Source: JBFWWP01 sp050246115
GTDB taxonomy: Bacteria; Planctomycetota; UBA8108; UBA1146; JAJFFE01
DNA: 64,000 nt
Assembly (NCBI GenBank): GCA_050246115.1
Contig: JBFWWP010000004.1
Location: 1 to 64,000, forward strand
Direction of reading: 5' to 3'
Part shown: positions 9,407 to 17,674 of the stretch, piece after piece
Position numbering within the stretch: position 1 is the first letter of the stretch
Layout: each line of letters starts with the position of its first letter
Translations under genes and position numbers: made by a program
The notes under the pieces: generated by a model
Told to the model about the DNA's origin: nothing
Database searches by the model: none
The model's input: the letters and a program-made list of their open reading frames with translations, nothing else

Positions 9407-9857
9407 GTTTCTCCCAACCCTTCCCGAGGAGCGCGGACGCTCCGTGTTCCCCCAGAACACCGTCGGGCGGGCCCGGTGTTCGAGATATCCCCGTTTTCCG
9501 TTCGCTCCGGGTACGGCTTCGTCCGGGCAACGCCCCTGAGAAGCGACGCCGGGTCGAAGACCGTCCGAATCGACGAGCCATGACGAGGGAATGTCGCGCA
9601 ACCCGGGGTTACCCCGGCCTGGGGTCATTCAAGCGGGTTTGGTCTGGGGTTGTTCTCAGGTCGCGCTGCCCAATTGGGTCAAGGGTAGCGACCCGCCGCG
9701 AGTGCGGCAACGGCGATTTGACGGCGGCGTCCGGGCCGAGCAAGGAGAAGGCCACGGACGCTGCCGGGTTGAATCGAGGTCGAAGCGCACCCTGTCGTCC
9801 GCAAGACCAGCAACGGCTCTCGCGGACGACAGGGTTGGAGTTTCATCAGAACGGCGC
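9407..9857. other. intergenic region (451 nt)
   Basis: This spacer lies between two leftward dockerin-type genes. It holds the strong hairpin annotated separately at 9789-9835 and presumably the promoter of the metalloprotease gene. No gene was recognised; open frames across it are compositionally arbitrary. Confidence 0.4.
9789..9835 (-). terminator. perfect 14-bp inverted repeat, candidate terminator
   Basis: ACCCTGTCGTCCGC at 9789-9802 is exactly complementary to 9822-9835, with a 19-nt loop. It sits just past the stop codon of the leftward beta-helix gene (about 22 nt), where a transcription terminator is expected. There is no T-run, so it could instead stabilise the mRNA 3' end. Confidence 0.5.
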
Positions 9858-11453
9858 TCAGCAGGGCGGAAACACGAGACAGTCGAGTGCGTCGGCGGTC
9901 GGATCGGCACCGCAGCTACTCACCGGCGGAGGGAGGGTCTGCGGCGGGTTCCCGAAGAGCGAGTTCAGCAGGGCCACGGCGTCAGCGATATTCAAGGCCC
10001 CATCGTCGTTGGCGTCGCAAGCGTCGCGACACGAGAAGGAGTTGGTCTGGCCCATCACCGGGAACAAACCTCCGAGGAGGAACACCGCGTCCGCGATGTT
10101 CGGGTTGCCGTCGGCGTTGCAGTCGGCCCGACGGAAGTTACCGACCGCTTGGCCGAGCACTACGTGGTACCCGACGTCGACGAGGCCGGTATCCGGAGCG
10201 TGGTCGGTGCGGGTCGTGGTTCCGACCAACGCCCCCCCGACGGGATCCCCGGCGTCCACGCAAGGACTGTCGCTGCCCTGACCCGCAGCGACCTGACTGA
10301 GGTAGAAATCACCCAGGGGTCCCGTGACAAAGACAGGGTCCGCATCGAAGTTGCCGATCCCGAACGCCCCGCCCTCGACGTTGCAGTAGGTGACATCGAG
10401 ATTGAAGGCGACTTGCGGCCCGACGCCGGCCATGTTGTCGCGCACGATGCTACTCCCGAGAGTGGGCAACACGAATACGAACGAGTCCGAGTGGATCCCG
10501 CCGCCCGAGCCGGAACCACTGAAGCCCGGCACGGCTACGTTCGACACGATGGTCGCGTTGGTGATGCGCACCGACGCGGTGCTGGAGAGGTAGATCCCGC
10601 CACCCAACCCTTCGCCGGGGCCAGCGAAGCTGGTGTGACCGATGGCGGTGTTGTCGTGGATGAGATTGTTGCGGATCGTCACGTCGGAGTTGAAACCAAT
10701 GGCGATCGCGCCGCCCCACCCTCCCAAGTTGTTGCGGAAGATGTTGCCCTGGATCATGGTTCCCAAAGTGTCCACACAGAAGACGCCCCCACCGAACTCG
10801 TAGGCCTCATTGCCATCGAAGACATTGTTGACGATGGTGACAGCGCCGCCCTGCACGCACACGCCACCCCCGCGTCCGTACGGCGCGTCGGCGATCAGCG
10901 CGAAGAACGAGTTGCTCACGAAAGAGTTGTCGGCGATCAGGGCGGTCGAGTCCACGCAGTAGATGCCCGCCCCGTTCCACGGCGCCAGATTGTCGCGAAT
11001 CACGTTGCCACGAATCGTCGGCGACGACTGCAGGCACCGGATTCCGCCCCCGCCTTGATCGAGGTCGAACGCCGAGATCTGCCCATTGGCGATCGTGAAG
11101 CCAGTGAGCACGGAGTCCGGACCTTCTCCGTGAGTGAACAAGACGACCGAGCCGAGCTGCTGTCCGTCGATCGTGGTCACGGCCGGCCCCCCCGTGCTCT
11201 GCACCCGAATGGCCTTGCCGAGAAAGTCGATCTGCTCCGGATACACTCCGGGAGCCACCTCGACGACATCACCCGGGTTGGCCGCCACGATCGCTTGCTG
11301 AATCGTCGCGTGATCGGCCGGCACCGCCAACGTGGCTGCGAGCAGCGGCACGAATCCGCCGAAAGCCACGGCCAATGAAAGCACGGTCGCGGATAACCAC
11401 TTCCCGGACAGTACCCTCGCCGACGACACACGGACCCCTTGGAGCTTTCGCAC
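9858..11453 (-). CDS. secreted right-handed parallel beta-helix protein with dockerin-like tail
   Basis: A 531-residue exported protein. The signal peptide is LSATVLSLAVAFGGFVPLLAA. The next 360 residues begin with ATIQQAIVAANPGDVVEVAPGVY, the classic entry to a pectate-lyase-like beta-helix, and continue with repeated N/D-rich coils (IRGNVIRDN, IADNSFVSN, IVNNVFDGN, IQGNIFRNN, IRNNLIHDN). Such proteins bind or cleave polysaccharide, or act as adhesins; no catalytic residues can be assigned. The C-terminus is the shared EF-hand pair (DCNADGNPNIADAV, DANDDGALNIADAV) ending in the CGADPT...C tail. The start is GTG with a purine-rich AAAGGTAGG upstream. Confidence 0.88.
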   Translation of the reverse strand: MRKLQGVRVSSARVLSGKWLSATVLSLAVAFGGFVPLLAATLAVPADHATIQQAIVAANPGDVVEVAPGVYPEQIDFLGKAIRVQSTGGPAVTTIDGQQLGSVVLFTHGEGPDSVLTGFTIANGQISAFDLDQGGGGIRCLQSSPTIRGNVIRDNLAPWNGAGIYCVDSTALIADNSFVSNSFFALIADAPYGRGGGVCVQGGAVTIVNNVFDGNEAYEFGGGVFCVDTLGTMIQGNIFRNNLGGWGGAIAIGFNSDVTIRNNLIHDNTAIGHTSFAGPGEGLGGGIYLSSTASVRITNATIVSNVAVPGFSGSGSGGGIHSDSFVFVLPTLGSSIVRDNMAGVGPQVAFNLDVTYCNVEGGAFGIGNFDADPVFVTGPLGDFYLSQVAAGQGSDSPCVDAGDPVGGALVGTTTRTDHAPDTGLVDVGYHVVLGQAVGNFRRADCNADGNPNIADAVFLLGGLFPVMGQTNSFSCRDACDANDDGALNIADAVALLNSLFGNPPQTLPPPVSSCGADPTADALDCLVFPPC

Positions 11454-11646
11454 GGGAGCCTACCTTTCCAACGAGGGCGGCGATCTCAGCCGCCCTGCGC
11501 CTCATGAGCCGACCGGGTCCGGAGCGAATCGTCTGGGCGCGGTCACTCGGTGTCACCGAGCAAGTCGCCTGGTCCGATCCGCCGGAGGGAACCCGGGAGC
11601 CGCACAGTATAGCTGTGGGGCCTCGCCCGCCGAACAAGAAACCCCG

Positions 11647-12474
11647 TCACCGGCCGTCCAGCCGCGATCGCATCCATTCGACGAAACCTGATGCACCGAG
11701 GCGCTCGCGCTGCTCGATCACGTGCTGGGAGTCCCTGCCGACGGGCACACGGACGAAAGGCGCGTTCCCCGCGACCGCGCCCCAAGTCGCGTCAACGACT
11801 TCGCGCGGATCCTGCAGGTCGGGGTAAAGCCGTTGCGCGGCCTCCGTCCAACGCTTCCGGAGTTCGGCATAGGGCGACTCCGCGTCCTGCTCGCGAGGGC
11901 CGGGCCGTGCCGAGGCGGAGAAACGCGTGTCGAAACGACCGGGCTCGATCACGACAACGCGAATACCGAAATTCGCCACCTCGAGCGAGAGCGCCTCACT
12001 GAGCGCTTCGACCGCCCACTTGGAGGCCTGATAGAAGCCTCCTCGGGGAGTCGCGATGCGGCCCGCCATGCTCGACAAGTTCACCACGACCCCCGACTGC
12101 GCTTCGCGGAAGATGGGCAGCACCGCTTGCGTCATGCGGATGAGGCCGAAGACGTTGGTCGCGAACATGCCCTCGACTTCGACGAGATCGGCCTCCTCCT
12201 GCGGCGCGAAGTAGCCATAGCCCGCGTTGTTGACGAGGACGTCGAGCCGCCCGTAGTGCTCGTAGGCGCGGGCCACGGTCGCCGCGACTTGGTCGGGTCG
12301 CGTGACATCGAGCGGTAGCTTCAGCAGGCGCGCGTTGCCTCGGGCGGAAAGGGACTCGAGCGTCGCCGGATCGCGGGCGGTGGCCACGACCCAATCGCCT
12401 TCGTCGAGCACGCGCTGAGCCAACAGCCAACCGATGCCACTGGAGCAACCGGTGAGGAACCAAACTCGCGACAT
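11647..12474 (-). CDS. short-chain dehydrogenase/reductase (SDR)
   Basis: A 275-residue SDR beginning at ATG with GAGAGG about 8 nt upstream. It carries TGCSSGIG near residue 9, the NNAG motif (VLVNNAGYGYF), catalytic Ser in NLSSMAG and the Tyr-Lys pair in YQASK. The C-terminal extension with PGRFDTRFS is typical of the oxidoreductases related to retinol/17-beta-hydroxysteroid dehydrogenases, often annotated only as SDR family. The substrate is unknown. It follows the methyltransferase gene by 77 nt on the same strand, so the two are probably co-transcribed. The much longer open frame that contains it is a shadow of that methyltransferase. Confidence 0.9.
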   Translation of the reverse strand: MSRVWFLTGCSSGIGWLLAQRVLDEGDWVVATARDPATLESLSARGNARLLKLPLDVTRPDQVAATVARAYEHYGRLDVLVNNAGYGYFAPQEEADLVEVEGMFATNVFGLIRMTQAVLPIFREAQSGVVVNLSSMAGRIATPRGGFYQASKWAVEALSEALSLEVANFGIRVVVIEPGRFDTRFSASARPGPREQDAESPYAELRKRWTEAAQRLYPDLQDPREVVDATWGAVAGNAPFVRVPVGRDSQHVIEQRERLGASGFVEWMRSRLDGR

Positions 12475-12551
12475 CGGCGCAACCTCTCGTTCGGAACGGG
12501 AGAAGACTTCGGCATGCACGCCGCGGCAGAACCGCCCAGTCCCGGTGCGGC

Positions 12552-13688
12552 TCAGACTCTGGAGCCGACCACAATGTGGACTTGGTACTGCGTTACGCAA
12601 CGATCGTGCACCCGCACCTGCCAATCGAAGGCGTCGATCTCCCCTTCGATCTCGAATCCATCGATCGCGGCGGGATGGGCTCCCGGGGTGAGCAACGCAC
12701 GCAACACCGCAGCGGACTCGCCGTGGTGGGGCGATCGCGGCGAGTGCCCGCCGATCCACGTCTCGGGCGGGCCTACTCCGCCCGACCAATCGAACGGCGA
12801 GGCGATGACGAAGCGTCCACCAGGGCGGAGCAACCGTCGAATCGAACGCAAGAGATCCAGCGGCGACGGCACGCAGTCGAGCAAGTTCAAGCACACGACG
12901 CCCCCAAAGACCTCGGGACCGAAAGGCGGCTGGAGGGCATCCCCGACCCAGAAGTCGACTTCGGCACGACGCGTGAAGGGCACCCGGAAGTGGCGCCGTT
13001 CGTAGAGCAACCCGAGCTGACGGCGCGGATAGCCAACGCTCCCGGTCTGGCGCACCCGCCGCGCGAGTCGCACCATGGCGGCGTTGAGGTCGAGGCCGAC
13101 GACTGGCCCGGGGAATCGCGCCGCAAGTTCGAACGCAACCCGCCCGACCGAGCAACCGAGGTCCAGCCACGGCCCCGTGAACGGTCCCGAGCCGAGCAGC
13201 TCGAGGCTCGCTTGCAACACTCGCGCGACCGCGCCAGGTCGAGCAACGACCGACGCGGGACGCGACGCTGCGTCTTCCTGCGGATCGAACTCGGCGTAGT
13301 GATCCCAGGCATAGTGACTCAGGTACTGACGCGCCACTTCGAAGGATGACCCCGGCCCCGCACACTCGACCAGGAGCGCTTCGAGTTCCGGCGTCAGGTC
13401 GTCGCGCTCGACCAGAGAGAGCAAGTGGGCACCCACATAGGCCCGCGCGTTCGGGGTGAGGATGGGAACCCCGTCGAGAACCGGATACTCGAGAGCACAC
13501 GCCGGGCTGCTGCATCGGAGCGCGCCCTCGAGGATCTCCCCTTCGCGCTCTCGCGCAGCCCACCCGACCGTGAGCACGGCTCCGCATTCGGGACAAGACG
13601 CCGACGGGTTGCTCGAGTCACGAATCAAGGCGCACTCTCTCCCGGGGGTACTCGCACCCACATTGCGTGGTTCGCGAGCGTAGGCCAT
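12552..13688 (-). CDS. methyltransferase with N-terminal Trm112-like zinc ribbon
   Basis: A 378-residue protein. Residues about 30-80 contain CPECG and CSSPAC separated by 30 residues, followed by YPVLDGVPIL, which matches the Trm112-like zinc-binding domain often fused in front of bacterial methyltransferases. A helical linker leads to a class I methyltransferase core: motif I WLDLGCSVGRVAFELA, GLDLNAAMV, then VVCLNLLDC and LLRPGGRFVIASPFDW. The target is unknown; such proteins may act on small molecules or proteins. The start codon is an ATG without a clear Shine-Dalgarno site; a start several codons later is possible. The SDR gene follows it. Confidence 0.85.
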   Translation of the reverse strand: MAYAREPRNVGASTPGRECALIRDSSNPSASCPECGAVLTVGWAAREREGEILEGALRCSSPACALEYPVLDGVPILTPNARAYVGAHLLSLVERDDLTPELEALLVECAGPGSSFEVARQYLSHYAWDHYAEFDPQEDAASRPASVVARPGAVARVLQASLELLGSGPFTGPWLDLGCSVGRVAFELAARFPGPVVGLDLNAAMVRLARRVRQTGSVGYPRRQLGLLYERRHFRVPFTRRAEVDFWVGDALQPPFGPEVFGGVVCLNLLDCVPSPLDLLRSIRRLLRPGGRFVIASPFDWSGGVGPPETWIGGHSPRSPHHGESAAVLRALLTPGAHPAAIDGFEIEGEIDAFDWQVRVHDRCVTQYQVHIVVGSRV

Positions 13689-13694
13689 GGGAGA

Positions 13695-13722
13695 CCGCGG
13701 TCGCGCTCACCCGCGACCGCGG
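13695..13722. terminator. 11-bp GC-rich perfect hairpin
   Basis: CCGCGGTCGCG at 13695-13705 pairs exactly with 13712-13722 across a 6-nt loop. It lies in the short gap between the leftward secreted-protein gene (stop at 13849) and the methyltransferase start, so it may terminate the upstream transcript. No T-run follows. Confidence 0.4.
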
Positions 13723-13848
13723 CTACCCAGCGGTCCAGGGATCCGCGGCTGGATTGTACTCGCGACGCCCGGCGAAGGACCAGGGCCCAGCGCGCCCCGC
13801 CCCGAACCAACCGGGCGCAATGCCGAGGGCGCGGCGCGCCGCCCGCGT

Positions 13849-14793
13849 TCAATCGTCGCCGGTAGGCGTTGGAGGAACCTCTGGCCCCACCTGGATCTCC
13901 AGTCGCAGCTGGCCCTGCGCGGCCCTCTTGCCCGAACCCGACGTGGCGCTGAAGCCGATGATGATCGTGACCGATCCGGGGGCCAACCCCTGAATCACGA
14001 CACTCTGTCCCGCAACGCGGACGGTGGCCACTGGCGAGGCGTGACTCAACTCGGCGAGTTGAAGGATCTTGAAGGCCCCTAGGCCCAGATCCTTGCCTTT
14101 GAGGATTCGCTCCTCACCGAGTTCGACCGACACCTTGACGGGCTCCCCCAACACGCGCACCGCCAAGCGTCCCTTCGTGTTGTCGGGGGCTCCGGCGATC
14201 TGGTAGTCGAAGGCGAGCTTGACGGCGGTGTTCGAAGGCTTGATCGACCGGAGCTGGATCGCGCCATCGACGACATTGGCATGGACGAACGAGTTCGAGT
14301 TGCAGGAGTGGATCGTCACGGTCGACGGAAACGAAACCGAAGCCTCTTCACCGTTCGGGATCCACTGCTCGGGCAGATCGGGCAGCGTCACGAGGAGGTA
14401 GAAAACTTCTGTGTCGAACTCGTCCGGGCCGGCAACGGAGACCCCGCGGGCATTCACTCTGACCGTGCGGTAGCGATATGGAGCCTCCACGCGGTAGCAC
14501 GCCGGGCTGGCGTTATCGGCGACGAGGATCTTGAGAGTATGACTCCATTCCTCGGACTTTCCGCGACTATGCCCGAGCTCGACCGAGCCTCCGCTCAGGT
14601 TGTGGAACCGTGGCCGTAGAAAGCCCTGGAAGCTCTTCCCGCCACCCGCGATCAGCTCCGACCCGCCTAGTTCGTACGACGTCCCCGGCTCACGCTCCAC
14701 GACCCTCGCCGCAAACGTCGGCCCGCTGAGCGCCAACACCAACCCCATGGCCCGGCCCAACGTCCGGCCTCCGAGCGTCCACTTTCGACCCAT
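13849..14793 (-). CDS. secreted protein with possible secretin-N-like beta domain
   Basis: I start at the ATG at 14793, which has GGGAGGT 7-8 nt upstream and leads straight into a signal peptide (MGLVLALSGPTFAA). The mature 285 residues are beta-rich. Near residues 230-290 a stretch reads VSVELGEERILKGKDLG then VATVRVAGQSVVIQGLAPG, the pattern of the N-terminal domain of secretin-type pilus proteins (or a bacterial Ig-like domain), followed by a Gly/Ser linker and a PTPTGDD end. There is no dockerin-like tail, unlike most of its exported neighbours. Function unknown. The long upstream frame is read-through of the hexanucleotide array and is not coding. Confidence 0.7.
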   Translation of the reverse strand: MGRKWTLGGRTLGRAMGLVLALSGPTFAARVVEREPGTSYELGGSELIAGGGKSFQGFLRPRFHNLSGGSVELGHSRGKSEEWSHTLKILVADNASPACYRVEAPYRYRTVRVNARGVSVAGPDEFDTEVFYLLVTLPDLPEQWIPNGEEASVSFPSTVTIHSCNSNSFVHANVVDGAIQLRSIKPSNTAVKLAFDYQIAGAPDNTKGRLAVRVLGEPVKVSVELGEERILKGKDLGLGAFKILQLAELSHASPVATVRVAGQSVVIQGLAPGSVTIIIGFSATSGSGKRAAQGQLRLEIQVGPEVPPTPTGDD

Positions 14794-15120
14794 CGCACCA
14801 CCTCCCTTTCGCACGAGTCGCGCGACCCGCTTCCATGTTCCGAGAGCACACCTGCCGCTGGCCACCGAAACCAAGAAGCAGCCCCTCGGGTCGTGACACG
14901 ATTTCCCCCGGTGCTCGATGGCTCCTTCGGAAGCCAAGGTGTGGCTGAAGGATAGGTGACGCGTGTACGAGAGTCGACCGCAAATCGTGCTCGCCGTGGC
15001 GTGTTTCGCCCGCCCCATCCGCTCACATCGTACGACGCGCTCTATCTCGAGCTCGCGATCGTCGTCGGGAAACCGCTCTGCACTCTGGATATCGGAATGC
15101 AGTCGTCGGATCCACTTCGG

Positions 15121-15180
15121 GAGCGCGAGTACGAGTACGAGCACGAGTACGAGCACGAGTACGGGGACGGGGACGGGGAG
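15121..15180 (+). repeat. hexanucleotide array A, (GAGYAC)n(GGGGAC)n
   Basis: Ten hexamers in exact phase: one GAGCGC, then GAGTAC/GAGCAC units (six), then two GGGGAC and a GGGGAG. It has the same orientation and the same two-part design as array C, 240 nt to the right. Confidence 0.85.
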
Positions 15181-15250
15181 AGGCCGAACAAGCGGTTGCA
15201 CCGGATGCCCCGCAAGCGGCCGCAGGTGAACGCCGAGGCGTTGGGCGAGG

Positions 15251-15371
15251 GTCCGTACCCGTACTCGTACTCAGCGAAGCGATACTCGTACTCAGCGAAG
15301 CGGTACTCGTACTCAGCGAAGCGGTACTCGTACTCAGCGAAGCGGTACTCGTACTCGTACTCGTACTCGAT
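15251..15371 (-). repeat. hexanucleotide array B, inverted, with 21-nt higher-order unit
   Basis: Read on the minus strand this is four GAGTAC units followed by four copies of a 21-nt unit, GAGTACGAGTACCGCTTCGCT arranged as two hexamers plus a 9-nt spacer, and a degenerate end. On the plus strand it appears as TACTCGTACTCAGCGAAGCGG repeats. Arrays A and C can base-pair with it. A closely related unit occurs at 27402-27450. Confidence 0.85.
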
Positions 15372-15420
15372 CGGAAGGGAGCCAGAAGTGATGCTGGACC
15401 ACGAGCGTCGGATCAAGTTC

Positions 15421-15488
15421 GGGAGTACGAGTACGAGTACGAGTACGAGTACGAGTACGGGGACGGGGACGGGGACGGGGACGGGGAC
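15421..15488 (+). repeat. hexanucleotide array C, (GAGTAC)6(GGGGAC)5
   Basis: Six perfect GAGTAC units from 15423 to 15458 run without interruption into five perfect GGGGAC units ending at 15488. The sharp switch from one hexamer to the other is shared with array A. Confidence 0.9.
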
Positions 15489-15678
15489 ACTGAGTTGGTG
15501 AAGAGCCTGGCGATGCTCGCCGATCGTGGTGAGGCCAAGAGCCTTGGCGATCGCTTCGAGAGTGCTCGTGGTCGGCCTTCATCTCGCCGCGCATCGGAAG
15601 GATTGCGCGGATGACGGCTCGAAGCCAGCCTTCCGTGCGCACAACTCCCGGCAGATCCCACGCTCGGGCCCGCGCTGG

Positions 15679-16503
15679 TCAAGGGCAAGCGGTGGAAACG
15701 GGACAGGGGAGCCCTGCGCTCATGGGATCGCTCCCGCAGGACGGGTAGGGCGCGGGTGGCGGCAGACTCAGGGCAACGAAGAGGTAGTTGAGCAAGAAGA
15801 CGGCGTCCGCGATGTCCAAGGCGTCGTCATCGTTCGCGTCGCACGCGTCCAGACATGGAGGTAACGCTGTGCCCGGCACGTACAGGGCCCCGAGAATGAG
15901 CACCGCGTCCGCGAGGTCGGCGCTGGCGTCGTGATTGCAATCAGCGCGGACGAACGCAGGTGCGGTCGTCGCCGAGATGGTCCCGCACTGCACCAGAGCC
16001 GGCAGTTCGGTGAGCGCGACCAGCACCTCGTCTCGAATGGGAGGGCTACCCAGGCAACTGCACGGACAGACTTGGGTCGTGCCATCGTAGGTCGGGAGCA
16101 CCGAGTACGTGGCCACGACCAGTTCCTGGCCAACCCCCGGCGGCAACGGGCTGCACCCCCCCCAGCAGATGAGCACCGCGACGGTCCAGCCATCGGCATA
16201 GGTCTGGAAAAAGACCCCGGCCGGCGGGCCGCCGTTGAGCACCGTCTGCGCGGCACTCCCCAACGACGTGGAGACGAGAGCCAGTTCACCCGGGTCGTGC
16301 TGGACGCTCATGGCCCAACCCTCCACCGGGTTCGCGGTCGTGTTGTCGAGAAGGATCGGGATGCCGACGACATCCCCAGCGACAGCCGTGCCGGAACCCG
16401 CCCGAAAGGTGTAACCAGGCATACTCTGCGCAGCGCCAACGCGGGCGACGAGCAGCATGCCAACCAGCCCCAACAGCGAACCGTGAAGCGACCGTTGTCT
16501 CAC
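15679..16503 (-). CDS. secreted cohesin-like/dockerin-like protein
   Basis: I start at GTG 16503, preceded by GGAGAGGAG; this gives 274 residues with a signal peptide (LLGLVGMLLVARVGAAQS). Residues about 30-180 are a beta-sandwich-like domain (VAGDVVGIPILLDN, then GWAMSVQHDPGELALVS), which resembles the cohesin fold in strand pattern. Six Cys, including a CPCSC cluster, lie in its second half. The C-terminus is the paired EF-hand module (DCNHDASADLADAV, DANDDDALDIADAV) and the CGSDP...CP tail. No enzyme motif is seen. It probably sits outside the cell as a structural or binding protein. It lies 71 nt downstream of a similar gene on the same strand. Confidence 0.82.
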   Translation of the reverse strand: MRQRSLHGSLLGLVGMLLVARVGAAQSMPGYTFRAGSGTAVAGDVVGIPILLDNTTANPVEGWAMSVQHDPGELALVSTSLGSAAQTVLNGGPPAGVFFQTYADGWTVAVLICWGGCSPLPPGVGQELVVATYSVLPTYDGTTQVCPCSCLGSPPIRDEVLVALTELPALVQCGTISATTAPAFVRADCNHDASADLADAVLILGALYVPGTALPPCLDACDANDDDALDIADAVFLLNYLFVALSLPPPAPYPSCGSDPMSAGLPCPVSTACP

Positions 16504-16574
16504 TGGACTCTCCTCTCCGATGTCTCGTCTGAACGCCCTGGCGTTACGCTTCTTGAATCTGCCGACGCGCGCGC

Positions 16575-17333
16575 TCACGGGCACACTGCAAAGGTACCGC
16601 ACGGGATCGCGCCGACGGTCGGATCGGCCCCGCAGCCGGGGAACGGCGCGGCAGGGGTTCCGCCACCGCCGAACAGTCCGTTCAAGAGATGGACCGCGTC
16701 CGAGATGTTGAACTGCTCATCGTCGTTCGTATCGCATGCGTTCATGCACGGCGCGGCACCGCTCAGAAACAACACCGAGAGCAGCGCCACGGCGTCCGCC
16801 AGGTTTCGGGAGCCGTCGGCGTTGCAGTCGGCCCGCACGAAAGTGCTCGTCGGACTGATCGTCGGCGGAGCGGCGACCAGATCGACGACGGTGGCCATAC
16901 ACTCGGGTGCCGACGACAGGCTCACGGCGATCTCCGCGATACTCGCACCCGGCGCAAGCGTGGTCGACTGGTGGTTCTGCAGGGTCAGCGTCGCGCCCTG
17001 CCAGGTGACCTGCAGTACCATCTCGTGCCAACCCGCCGCGAGGTCGATCTGATACGTTCCCGACCCGATCAGATCCTGGGCGCCGCTTGGGCCACTCACG
17101 GTCCAGCTGAAGCCGAGCACCTCGTATAGTTCGATGGCGCCGGTCGTGCCCAGGAACACCAATTCGAAGGATCCCGCGCCACTGCCCTCATGGATGAGAG
17201 GACACGTGCACGGTGAGATGCAGCCCTCGCCCACCTCGAGAAGCGTGAGTTCGTAGGTACCGCCTTGGCCGTTCAAGGATGCTTGGTGCGACACGAGTAA
17301 GACGACGATCAGGAACAGGGTTGAACTGCGCAT
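16575..17333 (-). CDS. secreted protein with dockerin-like tail
   Basis: The start is ATG 17333 with GAGAGGA 6 nt upstream, giving 252 residues. A short signal peptide (LFLIVVLLVSHQASLNGQ) is followed by a 140-residue beta-rich domain with an early Cys cluster (CISPCTCP) and no recognised family. The C-terminus is the EF-hand pair (DCNADGSRNLADAV; DTNDDEQFNISDAV) and CGADPT...C...CP tail. In the second loop the usual Gly after the Asp pair is replaced by Glu. It precedes the cohesin-like gene by 71 nt, so both may be one transcript. No role can be assigned beyond export and probable calcium binding. Confidence 0.8.
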   Translation of the reverse strand: MRSSTLFLIVVLLVSHQASLNGQGGTYELTLLEVGEGCISPCTCPLIHEGSGAGSFELVFLGTTGAIELYEVLGFSWTVSGPSGAQDLIGSGTYQIDLAAGWHEMVLQVTWQGATLTLQNHQSTTLAPGASIAEIAVSLSSAPECMATVVDLVAAPPTISPTSTFVRADCNADGSRNLADAVALLSVLFLSGAAPCMNACDTNDDEQFNISDAVHLLNGLFGGGGTPAAPFPGCGADPTVGAIPCGTFAVCP

Positions 17334-17674
17334 GACGATTCCTCTCCGGTGAGCGCCCCCGCCGAGAACCCCTCGACGGACACCATAGAAGTGCACCGGG
17401 GCGCGGATTCGTCTCAGCATCCGGTCTGATTCAGGAAACTCCGTACGAAAGTGCGTGGACCCGACGGCGTCCGCGCGGAGAGACAGCCTCGGTTCCAGAA
17501 ATCGTGGAATCGCGGATGTGGGTATCGACGGAGTTGATGCGCGCGGCTCGGAACCTGAAGCTGCAGCTCCGTTACGGCCTCGAGGGTCCCAGACCGGACC
17601 GAAATCGGCCGCTTCGCGGCGTGGTGGGGAATTCGTGTTCGCTCGTCCGGACCGTGGGAAGCGGCGCACCGGGG
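17334..17674. other. intergenic region (341 nt)
   Basis: Spacer between two leftward genes, downstream of the sigma-factor fusion and upstream of the secreted protein at 17333. I see no gene, repeat, strong hairpin or recognisable promoter in it. Confidence 0.35.

Larger units (their letters stand above)
14794..15678. other. 885-nt non-coding spacer with hexanucleotide arrays
   Basis: This lies between the start of the secreted-protein gene at 14793 and the 3' end of a dockerin-type gene at 15679. Its main content is three arrays of GAGTAC-type hexamers (15121-15180, 15251-15371, 15421-15488), the middle one inverted relative to the others. Because the unit lengths are multiples of three, every frame is open across them, which creates false ORFs made of Glu-Tyr, Ser-Tyr or Arg-Thr repeats. 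Confidence 0.6.

Noticed and set aside
12475..13596. N-terminal part of the 649-residue frame ending in the SDR
   Set aside because: It is out of frame with the methyltransferase 12552-13688 on the same strand and reads as arginine-rich noise. The SDR has a good start at 12474.
15251..15371. CRISPR array
   Set aside because: Units are 21 nt of tandem hexamers with a fixed 9-nt spacer, so there are no unique spacers, and no cas genes are nearby.
14956..15501. Long ORFs of Ser-Tyr, Glu-Tyr or Arg-Thr repeats on both strands across the hexamer arrays
   Set aside because: The repeats are multiples of three and contain no stop in any frame, so open frames are automatic. There is no ribosome-binding site, no conserved flank and no family.
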